Below are positions 25,419 through 38,183 of a DNA stretch of 64,000 nt, piece after piece. The DNA lies in contig JH720398.1 in the NCBI GenBank assembly GCA_000231825.2, positions 15,221-79,220 of the forward strand, written 5' to 3'. Numbering within the stretch: the stretch's first letter is position 1; each line of letters starts with the position of its first letter. Position numbers and translations under genes: made by a program. This stretch comes from Tetrahymena elliotti 4EA (taxonomy: Eukaryota; Ciliophora; Oligohymenophorea; Hymenostomatida; Tetrahymenidae). A model generated the notes under the pieces. That model worked only from the letters and a program-made list of their open reading frames with translations. It was not told where the DNA came from and ran no database searches.

Positions 25419-28400
25419 TCATTTAATTCCATTACTTAAGTCAACATTAAACTATCTTAAGTTACCTAAGAAACTAAATGAATTAAACCATACACCATCT
25501 GCTTTATAAAATTTTCCTTAAAACTCAACCCTATTTAAAAATTGATCAATATCCTTTAATTAAATTAAAAAATAATACCATTAAAGTCTGATTGCATGAA
25601 GAAAGCACTCCATTAGGTCCATACTCATCAATACAAAAACTGTAATATGCACAAATATGAACCAGCCTATTAGAACCTAGATCGAACTACCTTGAACAAT
25701 ACCTGCTCCAACAGTTTTTTCAAAGAATACTCTAGATAACTAGCTATGTGCAAGAGATAAAGCCCAAAGACGAAGATAACTAGCAGTACTGCTAATAGAC
25801 CCTTTAAATAAAAAAACATAAATTTTAATGAAAAAACTTTAAACATCTATTAAGCAATTTACCTAAAACAAACTCAATAGTTTCTATTACTTAATGAACA
25901 AAAACTTCTGAAAAATCAAATTTATGCTTCTCCTCAGCCAAAGATTCGAATTAATCAATTTCCATACTTTAAAAATTTTCTACGAGAAATGATTTCCTAA
26001 CAGTTTCTTCTTTTAAAATTTATGATTGTCTTAATTCTTTCACAAAATCATCCTTTTTTCAAATAAAGAAATAAAATAATTTTTATTGAAATGTTTTACT
26101 TAAAATTTACATCGCTATTTTATTGCTTTTTCATTTAAGGCAACAAATTCTCATTTAAGCTTCCTTTCTTAGATGTTATTTTCTTTTTACTATCCCTTCT
26201 ATTTTTCAAGTAGAGAAGGAAAGGTTTTGGAAAAAGCATTAAGGGAACCATGCATACAGATATATATAATAAATTTTATTATATGTATTCTTAATCTGTT
26301 TAATCCCATAAGCTCTTACCATCTGGAATCTATCCCATTTTAAGAGGTAAATTAATCATAAGGTTAATGATTGAAGGAGCTTAACTTGTATCAGTTTAAT
26401 AATTTATATTCCATTTTATTATAATCATAAATATCATATATCCAAATGTACTCACCATAAAAACTAGTTGAGGTATGAATTCAAAGAAAAAATCTATCCA
26501 TTAGCCAAAATATTTACTATTAAAACCTTTTAGAATAATCCCAAAGGTCATTTAAATAACTCCTATTTTATTAATATTATAAAATTTAATCCAGTTTACG
26601 ATAAATAAAAAATAATACCAATTATAACTGCTAGCTTCATTTTGTATGAATTAAAGAAGTTTAATTCGTTCTAAGCTATATACCATTTAGGGTCAAAACC
26701 AAAAGGATAAGTACAATTAGGTTTCTTTATGTACTCAAGTTCACCATTTTCATCCTTTTTATTTAAGCATTAAACATTTTTAATTTCTTGAGAATTAATT
26801 TAAAAATTAAATTATTACTGTTTGATTAATGTAACAAGATTTGTGAAATAAATATATTGGCAATGAAAAGAAATCATTGTATATAAGACCACTGTAGAGG
26901 GCAAAAAAACCCAATAAAAGAATAACATATCTAACTGAAAATAGAACATTTAAATCTCTTTATGTATCAAAAGGATTCTTTTTCTAGTTAATACAAAGGT
27001 ATAGTCCAAATAAGAAGAGAAAACCTCCATGACCAATATCTCCAAACATAATACCAAATTGTAAAGAAAACATGATAATACAGTAAATACCTGGATTGAT
27101 TTCTTTGTACCTTGGTATACCATAAGTATTTACTATTTACTAAATAAAAATAAATTAGAAAATTAATATAACTTATCATCTCACCTAAAATGGAGCAGTA
27201 AAAGAATTCAACTTAAATAAAGTTGGAGGAACATCATCATCATTAATTTCACATTCTATAATTTAAGATTAACCTTGATTTGGATATTGCAAAGATAGTT
27301 TGACTTATGTTTGCAGCAATTACTCTTAATATACTTTAGGACACCACAATCTACCTATAAAAACATGCTTTCTAGGTTATAGACTATTTAATTAAGCAAA
27401 TATAGATCTTTCCTTTTCCACAAATAGCTGCATTTCAATAATTTTAGAGCAATTTAAGCCTTTTCTTGGTAGACTCCATTCTTCTAAGTCAGAATAAAGC
27501 TGCTTTTTTGCTAGATTGATAACCTTAAATAGTGATTAAAATGATTTGGTTTTGATAAATTATAAATTTTACTCTTAAAACATCAGTTTTATCTTATTCA
27601 ATTTATAGAATTTTCAGATCTATTTCATCTTTGTTTATAATAGATTTAAATCTTTTATTTAAATAAAACATTTTTATATATTTTATGTTCAATTAATTAT
27701 TACATCTTTGTATTAAATACATCTAAGATTTTGTTTATTTTTCCTATCAAATAAGAATTCTGAATACTTGCTACTGGAAAAAATAAAATAAATATTGTTC
27801 TATCAGGAAATTCAGCATGAACTTTATGTATATTCCAAAAATTCCCTCTGGATATTCTGTATATTGAACGTATTAATCTATAAATATCTTCTGTACCTAC
27901 AGTTCCTATAACTGTAGTAAATTATCTAGTTAAAAATTAATCTTCCCAGTCAGCATCTTCTTCGTTTCTATGCTTTTGTTAAGGCTGTTTCCTTGAAACT
28001 GGCTTTGAAGATAATACTACTACTTTTTCTTCCTCAATCTCTTCATCTTTTTAAATTTAGCTTTGGATCTTCTACTTTTTTTTATTTTCTACTTCCTCTC
28101 TATGCTAATAATATAGGGAATTTATAAATCTATCTTTGTAAAATAAATAGGTTGAGCTTTGTTCTTTTAAATCCTAGTACTTCTTTTCTAATTCTTCTAT
28201 CTGAGCAGCATTTCTAAATATTTATTTAGTGAAGCTTTCTATTTCCTAATTTATATCATCTATATAAGTTTTCTCAAGGCGATCACGTGTGCTGAGAAAT
28301 TCTCTTAATTTAATAAGAAAATCTTCTACATTCTCACAATGTTAAATATTAAAATTATATTCTTTTAGGAGATCTTTAATTTTAGATAAATTTGCTTATA

Positions 28401-28578
28401 TCTCCTCGCATTTCTTAATAAAGCGCGAAAATAAACGATTTGATGGGTTTAAATCTTTGTTTGAATCTATAAACTCAACCATATTATCTCCTAATTCTCC
28501 TAACATATTAATCATTTCCCAAGCTAATTCACTGGATACTATCACTTGATAGCATCCCATTCGCTCACTTCTTAACAT
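25419..28578 (-). CDS. V-type H+-ATPase subunit a (Vph1/116 kDa)
   Basis: Nine exons on the minus strand (27704-28578, 27573-27651, 27185-27523, 26836-27139, 26619-26786, 26111-26562, 25863-26052, 25579-25801, 25419-25530) give 913 residues with all phases matching. The N-terminus is the family opening (MLRSERMGCYQVIV, LGELGDNMVEFIDSNKDLNP). The N-terminal cytosolic arm ends at LKVINLAKKQ-type sequence before VPPTLFKLNSFTAPFQ. The membrane half contains FGIMFGDIGHG, LLLGFFALYSGLIYND and FFNSYKMKLAVIIG. It also has the proton-path helix SYLRLWALSLAHSQLS, whose Arg (R813) corresponds to the essential Arg of yeast Vph1. It ends with VEFQGKFYKADGVWF. Subunit a forms the proton half-channels of Vo in vacuolar, contractile-vacuole or vesicle membranes. 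An acidic Glu/Lys-rich insertion sits in the cytosolic arm near residues 155-200. Confidence 0.97.
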
Positions 28579-29305
28579 AATATAAATGGCAAAATATTTT
28601 CCAATATGAATATTTAGAAATATATTTATTAATATTGATACTTATTAAATGATAATATTTGAAAATAATTAAAATCAATAAATAAAGATGCATTTTAAAA
28701 AATGTAATCAAAAATAAAATTCAATAAAAACTCTTTACCAAAAAAAAAGACTAGATTACTTTCAATCGAAGTAAATCATGCAAACCTAAACTATTAAAAT
28801 GGGTAATCAAATTGATTTTAAATAAATATGAATCTATTAAATAAATCTATTTATCCAAAAAATTTAATCACTAAAACTAAATAAATTAAAATAAAAAATC
28901 TTAAAATCGAACAAATTAATAAAAATGTATTCATCAAACCAAAAAATAAATAAATTGTAACAAGTAAAACTGTGAGTGGATTAATGAAATTTGTACAATA
29001 AATAACTCAAAAATGGTTAAGATTATTGTTTAAAATGAACTGAATTTTTTAAAGTTTCTCTTTAATAATTATACATGTAATTTTTAAAATCTAAGATTAT
29101 CTTAAAAAAAATATCATCAATATCTAATGTTTTCAACATACAATTCTAATTTATAGATTTATTCACTTTTAGGTTTTTTATTTTTAGAAATGGAAGACTA
29201 ATTACAAAAAACGAAAAGAAAGAAATAAATGCAATAAATTAAGTTTATTTTTAAATAATATTATTATTTCTATAATAAGCTTTGAATAATATCTTTTCTT
29301 ATTAG
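28579..29305. other. AT-rich spacer between V-ATPase a and Bud32 genes
   Basis: About 730 bp holding the V-ATPase 5' flank and the Bud32 3' flank. It is A/T runs only, with no gene or RNA seen. Confidence 0.4.
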
Positions 29306-30380
29306 TCAACCAAATGCTACTTTCTTTCTACCTCTCATACGAACTGATTTATAATTAAAAATTATTAAAATGTGATGGAAAGCTAGGAAAAAAATGATTA
29401 CCATCATTAAGTTTTTTAATAGTTTTATCACCCGATTTGGAAACTTTTTTATATTCTTAAAGCAGTTCTTAAAACTAAATAATTTTGAAATAAAATATTT
29501 CCAATACTTATTCATACTAAAATAATTCAATACTTCATTTTCTAATTCAGGATGTGTGCTAATAAATGCCCTTTCTATATTAATATTTACAAACAAAGAT
29601 TAATTAATGCTAATAAAATATACTTGAAATATTTACCTAAAACATACAAATCTACTGCTTTTTCTTCAATGCTATCTTTAATGTAGCTCAATCCAAAATC
29701 TATTAAATACTTTTGAAGACATGTAAAAAAGGGTTTTATAAAATAAAAATAATTACTATTTATCCATATAACTTTGTTGTTTCTACAACTGGATAAGTAA
29801 CCATTATATTTGAAGTTGTAAGATCTCCATGAAGAATATGTTGATCATGTAATCTAGCTAATATTGTTCCTATTTCCTTTAAAAGCTCTGTCATATCTTT
29901 AATAAAATATTATATTAGACATTTCAAGCAGAGATAAAATTTATTTATTTTTACTTTCTGTTTTTTAGTACTTGAATAAAAAGTCTCTCAGCTTAAGTCC
30001 ATCTATGTATTACATATATATTTTACGCTAGACATAATCAGTTTGCATGACGTATGGAGTATTAATACCAGCTTTTCTTGCTCTAATCATATTCCTTACT
30101 TCCTAAACATATTTCAAATTTACTTTTTGATTGAATAACTAACTTAATAGATTTTACAAATGTAATTCTCTCTTTTGACAATCTTTAATCAAGATCAGGA
30201 TGTCTGTAAGGTTTTACTAACTTCTCCTTCACTATGGCAGTTTCTCCTAAAAAGTTTTTAACTTTGTAAACTTTCTATGTTAAAAGAATTCAATTTCAGT
30301 AATAAAATAACATCTTCATATTAAAATTTATATAATTTTACTGCCTCTGCACCCTAACTAATTAATTCTTATCCTTCCAT
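29306..30380 (-). CDS. BUD32: Bud32/PRPK (TP53RK) atypical kinase of the KEOPS complex
   Basis: Eight small exons (30342-30380, 30158-30274, 29955-30102, 29757-29896, 29637-29709, 29534-29574, 29402-29474, 29306-29343) give a compact 222-residue protein, the size of archaeal and eukaryotic Bud32. Conserved blocks appear in order: ISQGAEAKVYKV, ETAIVKEKLVKPYRHPDLD, YMQYIDGLKLRDFL, LARLHDQHILHGDLTTSNIM, YLIDFGLS, EKAVDLYVLERAFISTHPE and the basic C-terminus SVRMRGRKKVAFG (the family tail). HGDLTTSN carries the catalytic Asp and Asn; the Asp of IDFG binds metal. Bud32 is the ATPase/kinase of KEOPS, needed for the t6A37 modification of tRNAs reading ANN codons. The last introns matter: reading straight through would insert a false hydrophobic segment. 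Confidence 0.93.
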
Positions 30381-30667
30381 ATTATTAATAATAGTTTTTA
30401 TATGCTTTTATGTATATTCTCCTAGATGTTTTAACTAATGAATAAACAAATAAACAAACTAATTAATTAATAAATATATTTATTTTTGATTCTTTATCTT
30501 GCTATATTGCAAAGATATTTAATTAGTAAAATTTAAATATCCACTCATAAAAATTATTATTTATTGTTCAATAATAATTTTGCAAATTTTAACACCAGAA
30601 AAATTAACAAAAAAACAAAATTTTTTAGAATATAAATTCTATCTAAAGAAATAAATATTTATCTAAT

Positions 30668-32681
30668 ATGTAGTACACTTTGGAGAAAAGAGTTGGATTT
30701 ATTTATGATGAAAGAATGCTTTTGCATAAACTTTCTAAATAACCTCCTCACCCTGAATGCCCAGAAAGAATTCAAAAAATTATTGAAAATTTAAAGCAGA
30801 AGGGGCTTTGGAATAAATTACATGTAATTAGCTAGGTAGAGCCAATTTAAAAGGAACTTTTAAACAAAGTTCATAGAGAATCATATGTAGAATTAGTGGA
30901 ATGTAATTAAATTATAAATTCTAAAAGTTTATTATGATTCATATTTAAGATTCTTAAGTTAAAAAATTAAATATTGCTTTATAAAAACAATTACAATTAA
31001 CTCCTACTAATAGAAAACTAACTATTTTTTATTTTATAATTAGCAATTTGGCCTGAGGGATGTGAGAAAGAAAATATGATTTTGAATGGATGTTATTACA
31101 ATAAGTATACAGGTTAAAGTGCTTTCTTATCTTCTGGTGCAGTTATTTAATCAATAAATATGATGAAATCTTATGCTTGGCATTCAGCTTTTTGCTGTGT
31201 TAGGTATTATGTTAATTTAAAGTTCTATTAATTAATTTCAATAATATTTATTAAAAATTTTAAATTCAAATTAAGACCTCCTGGACATCACAGTGGAGCT
31301 TCATAGCAATGCAGTGGTTTTTGCTTCTTTAACAATGTGGTTGTTGGAGCTAAATATTTAAGAGAAAAATATAAAGTTTAGAAAATTGCTATATTTGATT
31401 TTGATGTTCATCATGGGGATGGTACTCAGGCTTTAACTTATGATGATCATTAATTACTTTTTATAAGTATACATTAATATGATTAAGGTAATTTATAATT
31501 TTTTAAAAAATCTGAAAACAGAAATACAATTTTTATATTTTAACTATCATAGGAACTTTTTATCCTTTTAAGAGTGGAGATATAAGTTAGACAGGAAATG
31601 GGTTTAATATAAATATAGGTTGGAACACGACACCTCTTTAAAGCGCAGGTGATGATGAATACATTTTTGCATTTGAAAAAATTGTTATGCCAGCATTAAC
31701 TGAATTTTAACCTGAATTTATATTTATTTCAGCTGGATTTGATTCAGCAGCTAACGATAAATTGGGGAGATGTTAGTTAACAAGCCAAGGATATGAGTAA
31801 AATTTATTTGAGAAAACATTTTTAATTTAAAAATACATTTTTTTATTAACAGGTATATGAGTAGCAGATTAGTAAATACTTTTCCAAACCTTCTGTTTGT
31901 TTTAGAAGGCGGTTATAATCTTGATAGTATATAATGGGCATCAGAAGCAGTTATACGAAGAATTTTAGAACCTTTAGATGAAAATCAACTTGAATCTATA
32001 AGGTTAGGAATTTTACCAAACTAAATGTCAATAAATGTTGTTAATTAATGCAAATAAACTCATTCTTAATATTGGAAATTAAAAAACGATGATGAAATAG
32101 ATTATTATATTAAGATAAATATTGAATATGGGAAAAGCATTGTTTCATATCTTTCTCAGCACTTCTAAATAGACAGTTTAACAAATAAATTAATTTACAT
32201 ACTGAATTCAACAGAAATTAAATTATTAGAATAGGCAGAATTCTAAAAACTATTTTGGTAAGGAAACCAACTAAAGTACTAGAAGAATGAAAATTACACA
32301 TTTTTTGAAATAGAGAAATGCTTTGAATTAGGTTTAGAAATCTAGATAACTGGAGAAAATACCTTCATCATTAAAGGAATAAAGACAAAAAACTTAGAAA
32401 ATAGAAATTTAGATATTATCAACCAAACTATTTAATTTTAACAAAAGGTCTTTGAGCACTTTTCATCCTTATTACATTAAACAAAGCAAAACTTGCAAAA
32501 TTGCATTAAAAATCAATTAAAGGAAATTGGAAAAATGCCAATTAATTCTCAAATAATTTTAGATGGCAGCAACTGTTAAGTAATAATCTCCCATATTCCA
32601 GATAATAGTCAAAATATGATTGAAATCTCAGAAATATCAAATTTAATAGCTTCATACTTTGAAGATCCAGAAAAAAAATGA
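30668..32681 (+). CDS. Class II (HDAC6/Hda1-like) histone deacetylase
   Basis: Exons 30668-30902, 31044-31203, 31276-31487, 31553-31796 and 31853-32681 give 559 residues. The catalytic domain opens with GFIYDERMLLHKL and PERIQKIIENL, typical of class II enzymes. Active-site residues are visible: RPPGHHSG (H136, H137), DFDVHHGDGTQ (zinc ligands D175 and H177), GFDSAAND (zinc ligand D266) and EGGYN (catalytic Tyr, Y305). The domain ends near residue 340. The C-terminal 200 residues are unique, with no zinc finger of the HDAC6 BUZ type. It removes acetyl groups from lysines of histones or tubulin; the target cannot be decided. The gene is divergent from Bud32, with only 287 bp between the two ATGs. 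Confidence 0.94.
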
Positions 32682-33356
32682 TTACAAGATAATTATCCAA
32701 ATAATAAAAAAGCCAAGTTATTTCAATTTTAAATTTGATCATTTCAAAACAAAAATAATAATCTTAAAATAATTTTTTTATTTCTTAAACTGATTCATCG
32801 AACTAAAATTTAACCATATTAAGTAAAAAAATAATTACCTTATTATTGGAATTGTTAAACAGTAACAAACTTAAAAACGAGAAGTAAATTAAGTAAATAA
32901 TTAACAGATTTAATCAGTAAATATTTGATAAATATTCGAACAATGATAATTAACTATCAAATATAAAGTAGATGCTATAAACCTTATTAAATACCAATGT
33001 TTTGAGTGGATAATACTTTCTTATTTCTATATAATTTGTTATACCATTTCAAATAGTATTTTTATATCCATACAATGTAAGAACTTTTCTATATTTTAAG
33101 TAAATATTAAAAGGATATTTAAAGTAAATTTAGTGAGCTTTTTAATCGCATAATTAATTCTTCCTTTGTACAGAATAAGAATAATATTTGTATTTTAAGT
33201 AGTAAATTTCAAAATATTATAAACTTTAGTAGCTTGATTTGAAATTGAGGAGTTTTGAAATAAAGTATTTATAATCAATAAAAATTTTATATCCGAACAA
33301 CTAAAAATTAATCAAAATTTTAGAAATCAGAATAAAATCTCAACAAATTAATCTAA
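32682..33356. other. AT-rich spacer, no gene seen
   Basis: About 675 bp between two plus-strand genes, with no recognisable coding frame, RNA or repeat. Confidence 0.4.
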
Positions 33357-35072
33357 ATGCAAGAATTTAGTCAAGAAAATTTAGAAAAAGAATACAATTA
33401 ATTAAGAGAAGATAAGAAGTTCTAGGAAGCTTTAACTCTTTGTGAATCTTATGTTTCTAATGATAAGTGCATTGGCTATAGCTATTTATTGATGGTCTAA
33501 ATTTACTTTGAGGATACATCTGAACCCTAAAAAGCTAAAGATACTTTATTGAAGTGGATTGAATATGACCCTAACTAAGAAGAAGCTTATGGATTACTTG
33601 GATTCTATTATAGAAATTTTGAAAAAGATTATAAAAAAGCAGAAGAATACTACCATAAGAGTGTAGAAATCAATCCTGTATACATAAAGGGATTAAATAA
33701 TCTTGGATTTTTTTATAATAATGTCAAATAAGACTATGAAAAAGCTTCCATTTATTATGATAAAATTTTGAAGATTGATAGAGAGGGAGGAGGTGAAGTT
33801 ATGGGTTTAGCAATCAAAAATATTCTTATGTTCTATAATAACAAAGTTAAAGATACTAAAAAATGTGAATCTATCTGCGACTAGCTATTAGAGAAACATA
33901 AAAAAGAAATGGATGAGGAATTAATTTAATTTGCTAAGGAAATCTACAAAAACTTTAAAAGATTCAAAAAATTAATAAAATTAATTGAATATTAAATTGA
34001 GCTTAATCCTGACGACAAAAAATTGAAAGATGAATTATAAGAAACTAAAGATACATTTCAGAAATTAGTTTTGATTGAAGAAAAATTACTCGAATTATTG
34101 GAGAAAGATAACAAAAATGAATAAATCTTGAAATCTTTAATAAACTTTTACAGAGACAATTTGGTTGATGATTAAAAAGCAAAAAATGTCTATGAGTTAG
34201 CTATCTAAAAATATCCGGAGAGTGCTTACTATCTGAATGATTATGCTACATTTACCATTATCAACTTTAAAGACTATGAAAAAGCTGAAAGCTTGTTAAA
34301 ACGAGTTAAACCTTGTGATCCTGATTTTAGAGCCTCTAGATAAAATTTAATTATCTTGTATAAAACAATAACTAAAAATTATAAGAAGCTTGAATAATAT
34401 TTACTGAGTTTAATAGAAGTTGATGATGTAGATAATGAATAAAACTATGAGGAACTAATAGATTATTACGGAAGTATGAGGTAAGAAAAGAAGGCAAAAG
34501 AGATATTCATAGCTTACAAAAAAAAGTTTATGAGTGAGGTATATGAGTAATAACTTAATTGTAACAAAGAATTGATAGAAAAAATGGAACAAATAAATAC
34601 ATCTGAATACTTAGACTCTTTAATTGGTTGTCTTGACAAAACAGGCTAATATTAGGAAGTTGAATAAGCTTATGAAAAGTACTTAAAAAACAATCAAAAT
34701 GATGTTAAACAATGGATAAAATATGCTACTTTCTTAACTCTTTAAATTGAAGATCTTGAAAAAGCTGAAAAAGTCTTTAATGAAGCTCTAAAATACAACA
34801 GTAATAGCCATGATTTGGCTTAAAAAATATATGAGTTCTACTTTTGTGACATTTAGGATAATGAAAAAATTGGAAAATTTCTTGTAGACTATATTGAAAA
34901 AAATAGAAATGATTAAAATGCAATTCAAAATGCTTTTGCATTCTTTTTGAGACTAGGAAAGGAGGAATAATCCAAAAAGTACCATGAACTATTTTACAAA
35001 AACAGAAAAGATGATAAAGAAATTAGAATAGTCTATCCTGCAAGATACTTTCTCAATCCAAAGAAAAATTGA
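33357..35072 (+). CDS. TPR-repeat protein, family unknown
   Basis: A single exon from ATG 33357 to TGA 35070-35072 encodes 571 residues. The whole length is helical with TPR-like repeats. The clearest are at about 90-170, with the spacing of TPR helices A and B (EAYGLLGFYYRNFEKDYKKA, KGLNNLGFFYNNVKQDYEKA). Weaker repeats occur later (YYLNDYATFTIINFKDYEKA, QWIKYATFLTLQIEDLEKA). This last pattern resembles half-a-TPR (HAT) repeats of RNA-processing factors, but I would not assign it to that group. No membrane, signal or catalytic motif is seen. It is very Lys/Glu-rich. TPR stacks mediate protein contacts, so the role is probably scaffolding. The length agrees with an intact gene. Confidence 0.85.
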
Positions 35073-36331
35073 TTGAGTTATAAAATTTCATTTTATGTTA
35101 AAGAGTTTAAATCATTCATTATTTTTTAGATAAAAAAAAATATATTTATTTATTGTTTTTCATTAATTAATTAAAAGTTTTGTTTAACTTTTTAAAGAAT
35201 ACTTTTTATTTTATTAATCAGTTAATTTAGGAATAATAAACTCAAAAATTTTATTTTGTTTCAATTGTTTATTTTGTAAAAAAATCAAAACATCTATTTT
35301 AAATTAATTATTTTAAATAGAACCATCAAAAATAAATCAAATTGAAAATTTATTAGAGTTATCTTCAATTTAAACTTTATGCATTAATTAAAGAAACCTA
35401 CTATATGTTGATTTATTTTTTTAAAAATCAAAGAAATATTAAAATTTAAATTTTTTCTTTAACAATAGAAATTTTTTACTGATTAACTTAGATAAAACTT
35501 TTTGATCAATAAAACTTGTTAAATTATTAAGTTATTTTAGGATAATAAACTTAAAATATTTTATTTAGAAATTGAATTTTACTTAAATTAGAGAAAGATA
35601 ATAAAAAACTACATTTTTAACTTTGCAAGAAATATTTTTTATTTATTATCAGGAAAAATATGTGCTATCCAAAGAATCAATCCATAAAATTATTGAAAAA
35701 ATTGTTAAAATAAAAAGAGAACTTCAATTCTTAAATGAAGCTTAGAAGTTTAATTTATGAACTTAATTCATAGATATTTATATATTATGTAATTTACTTA
35801 ATAGCTTAATAATTTTTAAAGTATCATTTATGCAACTATTAACCTATATGAATAAATGGTAGCTTTTATTTTTAGAAATAAAATTATTAGTTCAGAAAGG
35901 GTTAAATAGTTATAAATGATAATTTTTTATTTAGGGGATCAGCTTTTATTAAAATTTAAATAATCCTTTTGTTAAAGCCGTAAATTATTTTTAAACATAT
36001 TTTCATCAAGAATAATGTTTTAAATTAATAGAGGAATTATTAAAAAAGGAGATCTTGGATTTTTTTTTATTATTATTTAAGGAACTAAGATCTAAGATAT
36101 TAAGTATAACTAGAACATTTTTATTGTAAATTTATGTACGATAAATTAATATTATTTCAAAAAACCCTCATTTATTTTTGAATGATTAGTTCTTTTAATA
36201 AGCGTTATAAAATAAAAAAATATGTAAAATTAATTTGGGCAAATATTTGGATTATTTAATTTTTTAATTTTTGATAAGGAAATTATAATTTCGTGTGCTT
36301 CTTCGTACTTACAAAAATTAAGATTTTATAT
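35073..36331. other. AT-rich spacer, no gene seen
   Basis: About 1.26 kb of A/T-rich DNA after the TPR gene. No conserved frame, RNA or clear repeat was found. Confidence 0.4.
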
Positions 36332-37512
36332 TCAATTTAATTTTTGTATTTCTTCTTTTTATTTATTTATGGCTTTAGAAACATTAATTTATTTAATTAT
36401 TTGGTTTGTAAGAAAGTTTTCTCTAAAATTTCCTTTTTCTTTCTTTTTAATATAATTCAACATACAAGACCGAGGCTTTAAAATTCGTTTGTTTTTATCA
36501 AATTTTTCTATTTTATTTCTTTTACAAAAACGTGTACATAGACTAGCCTTATTGTGTAGAAAATCTATTTGTGGTAATATACTGTTGATGTAATAAATAT
36601 TTAATAAAAGTATGGATTTGGCTTTAGCAGTAAAATACTCAATCAAAAAGATATTCAAGTAGTTTGAAAGTATAGTATTTTATGGAATTACGTGATAACA
36701 AGTATTTATACTAGGGTGTTTTTATAAACAAAAAATTTGAATAATCTTTGATATAAATTAACAACATATTTTTAATATTTAAATGATATCTATCTTATGC
36801 TAAAGCAATTTTCTTAAGATGATATCTTTGAATTTTCTTTTTTGCTCCTTTCGATGTTTTATTTATTCTTCATAAAGAAACTAAATACAAATTTCTATCT
36901 TATACTTTTTTGTTTACAATCAGTTAATAGTTTTATAAAGCTTTTCTTTTCCCTTCTTATGATTTATTTGTTTTTGTCACCTTTACAAAATCAGCTTAAA
37001 AGCTTAAAATATTTGCGCATAATGGATTAATGACGAGTACTCCTTGTCTACAACCTAGTATTGTTTATTCTAGTTTACTAAATTGTTTTGAATTGTAATA
37101 GCTTTTTTGTTACTTCACCCATAAAAAATCATTCAAAATTGTGAAAAAAAAATCAAAAAATGTATGAAAAATGTCAAAAAATAAACTTTAAATTTTGAGG
37201 TATAAAATCATTTTTTTGATTTGATTTTTGGAATTTGTTACTTACTCGCATCAGTAATGATATCAGGAATGTTAAATTTAATAAATCGATCAGGAAAACC
37301 CATTTATTTAAGCATCCTAGTTTGAGTGTAACCCAACAGAAATCATCAGAATTTCACTTTTCATAGGAAAAAAAATGAGAAACTCACCATAATTTTAAAT
37401 TTTATCAATGAGGACATGTGCTTAAGTTTCCATATTATAGTAGAAAATGGAAGTAGGAAGTGTTGGCTATAATTTTTTAGGGAGATTCCTCTCTTCTTAG
37501 TAAATATCTCAT
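36332..37512 (-). pseudogene. Possible decayed reverse-transcriptase (non-LTR element) relic
   Basis: Several minus-strand frames look more protein-like than the flanks but do not join into a gene. At 37240-37335 the peptide RMLKQMGFPDRFIKF followed by ITDASK resembles the GFP-x-x-FI segment of non-LTR reverse transcriptases. At 37384-37512 FSTIIWKL resembles the FD-x-I-x-W stretch that normally precedes it, but the two lie about 130 bp apart and in different frames. A 108-codon open frame at 36332-36658 (first codon TTG, no ATG near its start) ends KQKEEIQKLN at TGA. No YADD active site was found. The reading is tentative; it may instead be an unrecognised gene with several introns. Confidence 0.22.
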
Positions 37513-38183
37513 ACTAATTTTGAAATATTTTACAATTTTCATTTTAAAATTCAAAGAAGATCAAGGAGAAGGTACTAAACAGTAAATAAAATAAAGAGGT
37601 ATTAAAAGAACAATAAAATTTTTGAATTGCCTTGCATTATTCTACAGAAAAGGGAAAATAAATTTGACGAACAAAGAAGTGATGACATATAGCTTGATGA
37701 TCTCATAAAGTAATAAATTAATAAGGATTATCAACATGAAAATTTGAATAAGCATGTACATAATGTGATAATCAGTATTACTAATTCATAGATTTTTCGA
37801 TATTATTTCCATATTAGGTAGGTAATAAAAGAAAAAGCTGAGTTAAATTTTATTAAATAATTTAATCATTTTAGAATAAGAATTAATCAAATAATTGTCA
37901 TTTGTTTCATTTTACTTCCATTAACATACATTTTTTGGGTAAATAAAATTGATTAAAAAATAGATATCTGTCTGAATCAAGTAAAATCTAAGTTTTATTA
38001 ATTTAAATAGCCATATCAAAAAGCTAAACCATAATTAATATTTAATTCAATAAATTTAATAAGGTCAAAATACTACTTAAGTAAAAACTGACTCCAAACA
38101 ACAGCATTTAAATAATTAAAATATATTCAAAAGAAAGATATTATTAATATTAATTTTGATATAACTTCATTATCTATCTACAA
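37513..38183. other. Spacer upstream of ALAS, no firm gene
   Basis: A plus-strand frame free of TGA spans about 37410-38090. It contains acidic and hydrophobic stretches (DEQRSDDIQLDDL; IIVICFILLPLTYIFWV). It lacks a good ATG and overlaps the antisense relic, and a chance open frame of this length is not rare when TGA is the only stop. I therefore leave it unassigned. Confidence 0.25.

Noticed and set aside
29344..29533. Hydrophobic C-terminal segment (MMVIIFFLAFHHI) in Bud32
   Set aside because: It comes from reading through two introns; removing them gives the family's EYKK..IKKLNDVRMRGRKK tail.
36842..37030. Plus-strand 62-residue frame as a gene of its own
   Set aside because: Very short and Leu/Phe-rich, with no partner exons; kept only as weak support for the retroelement relic idea.
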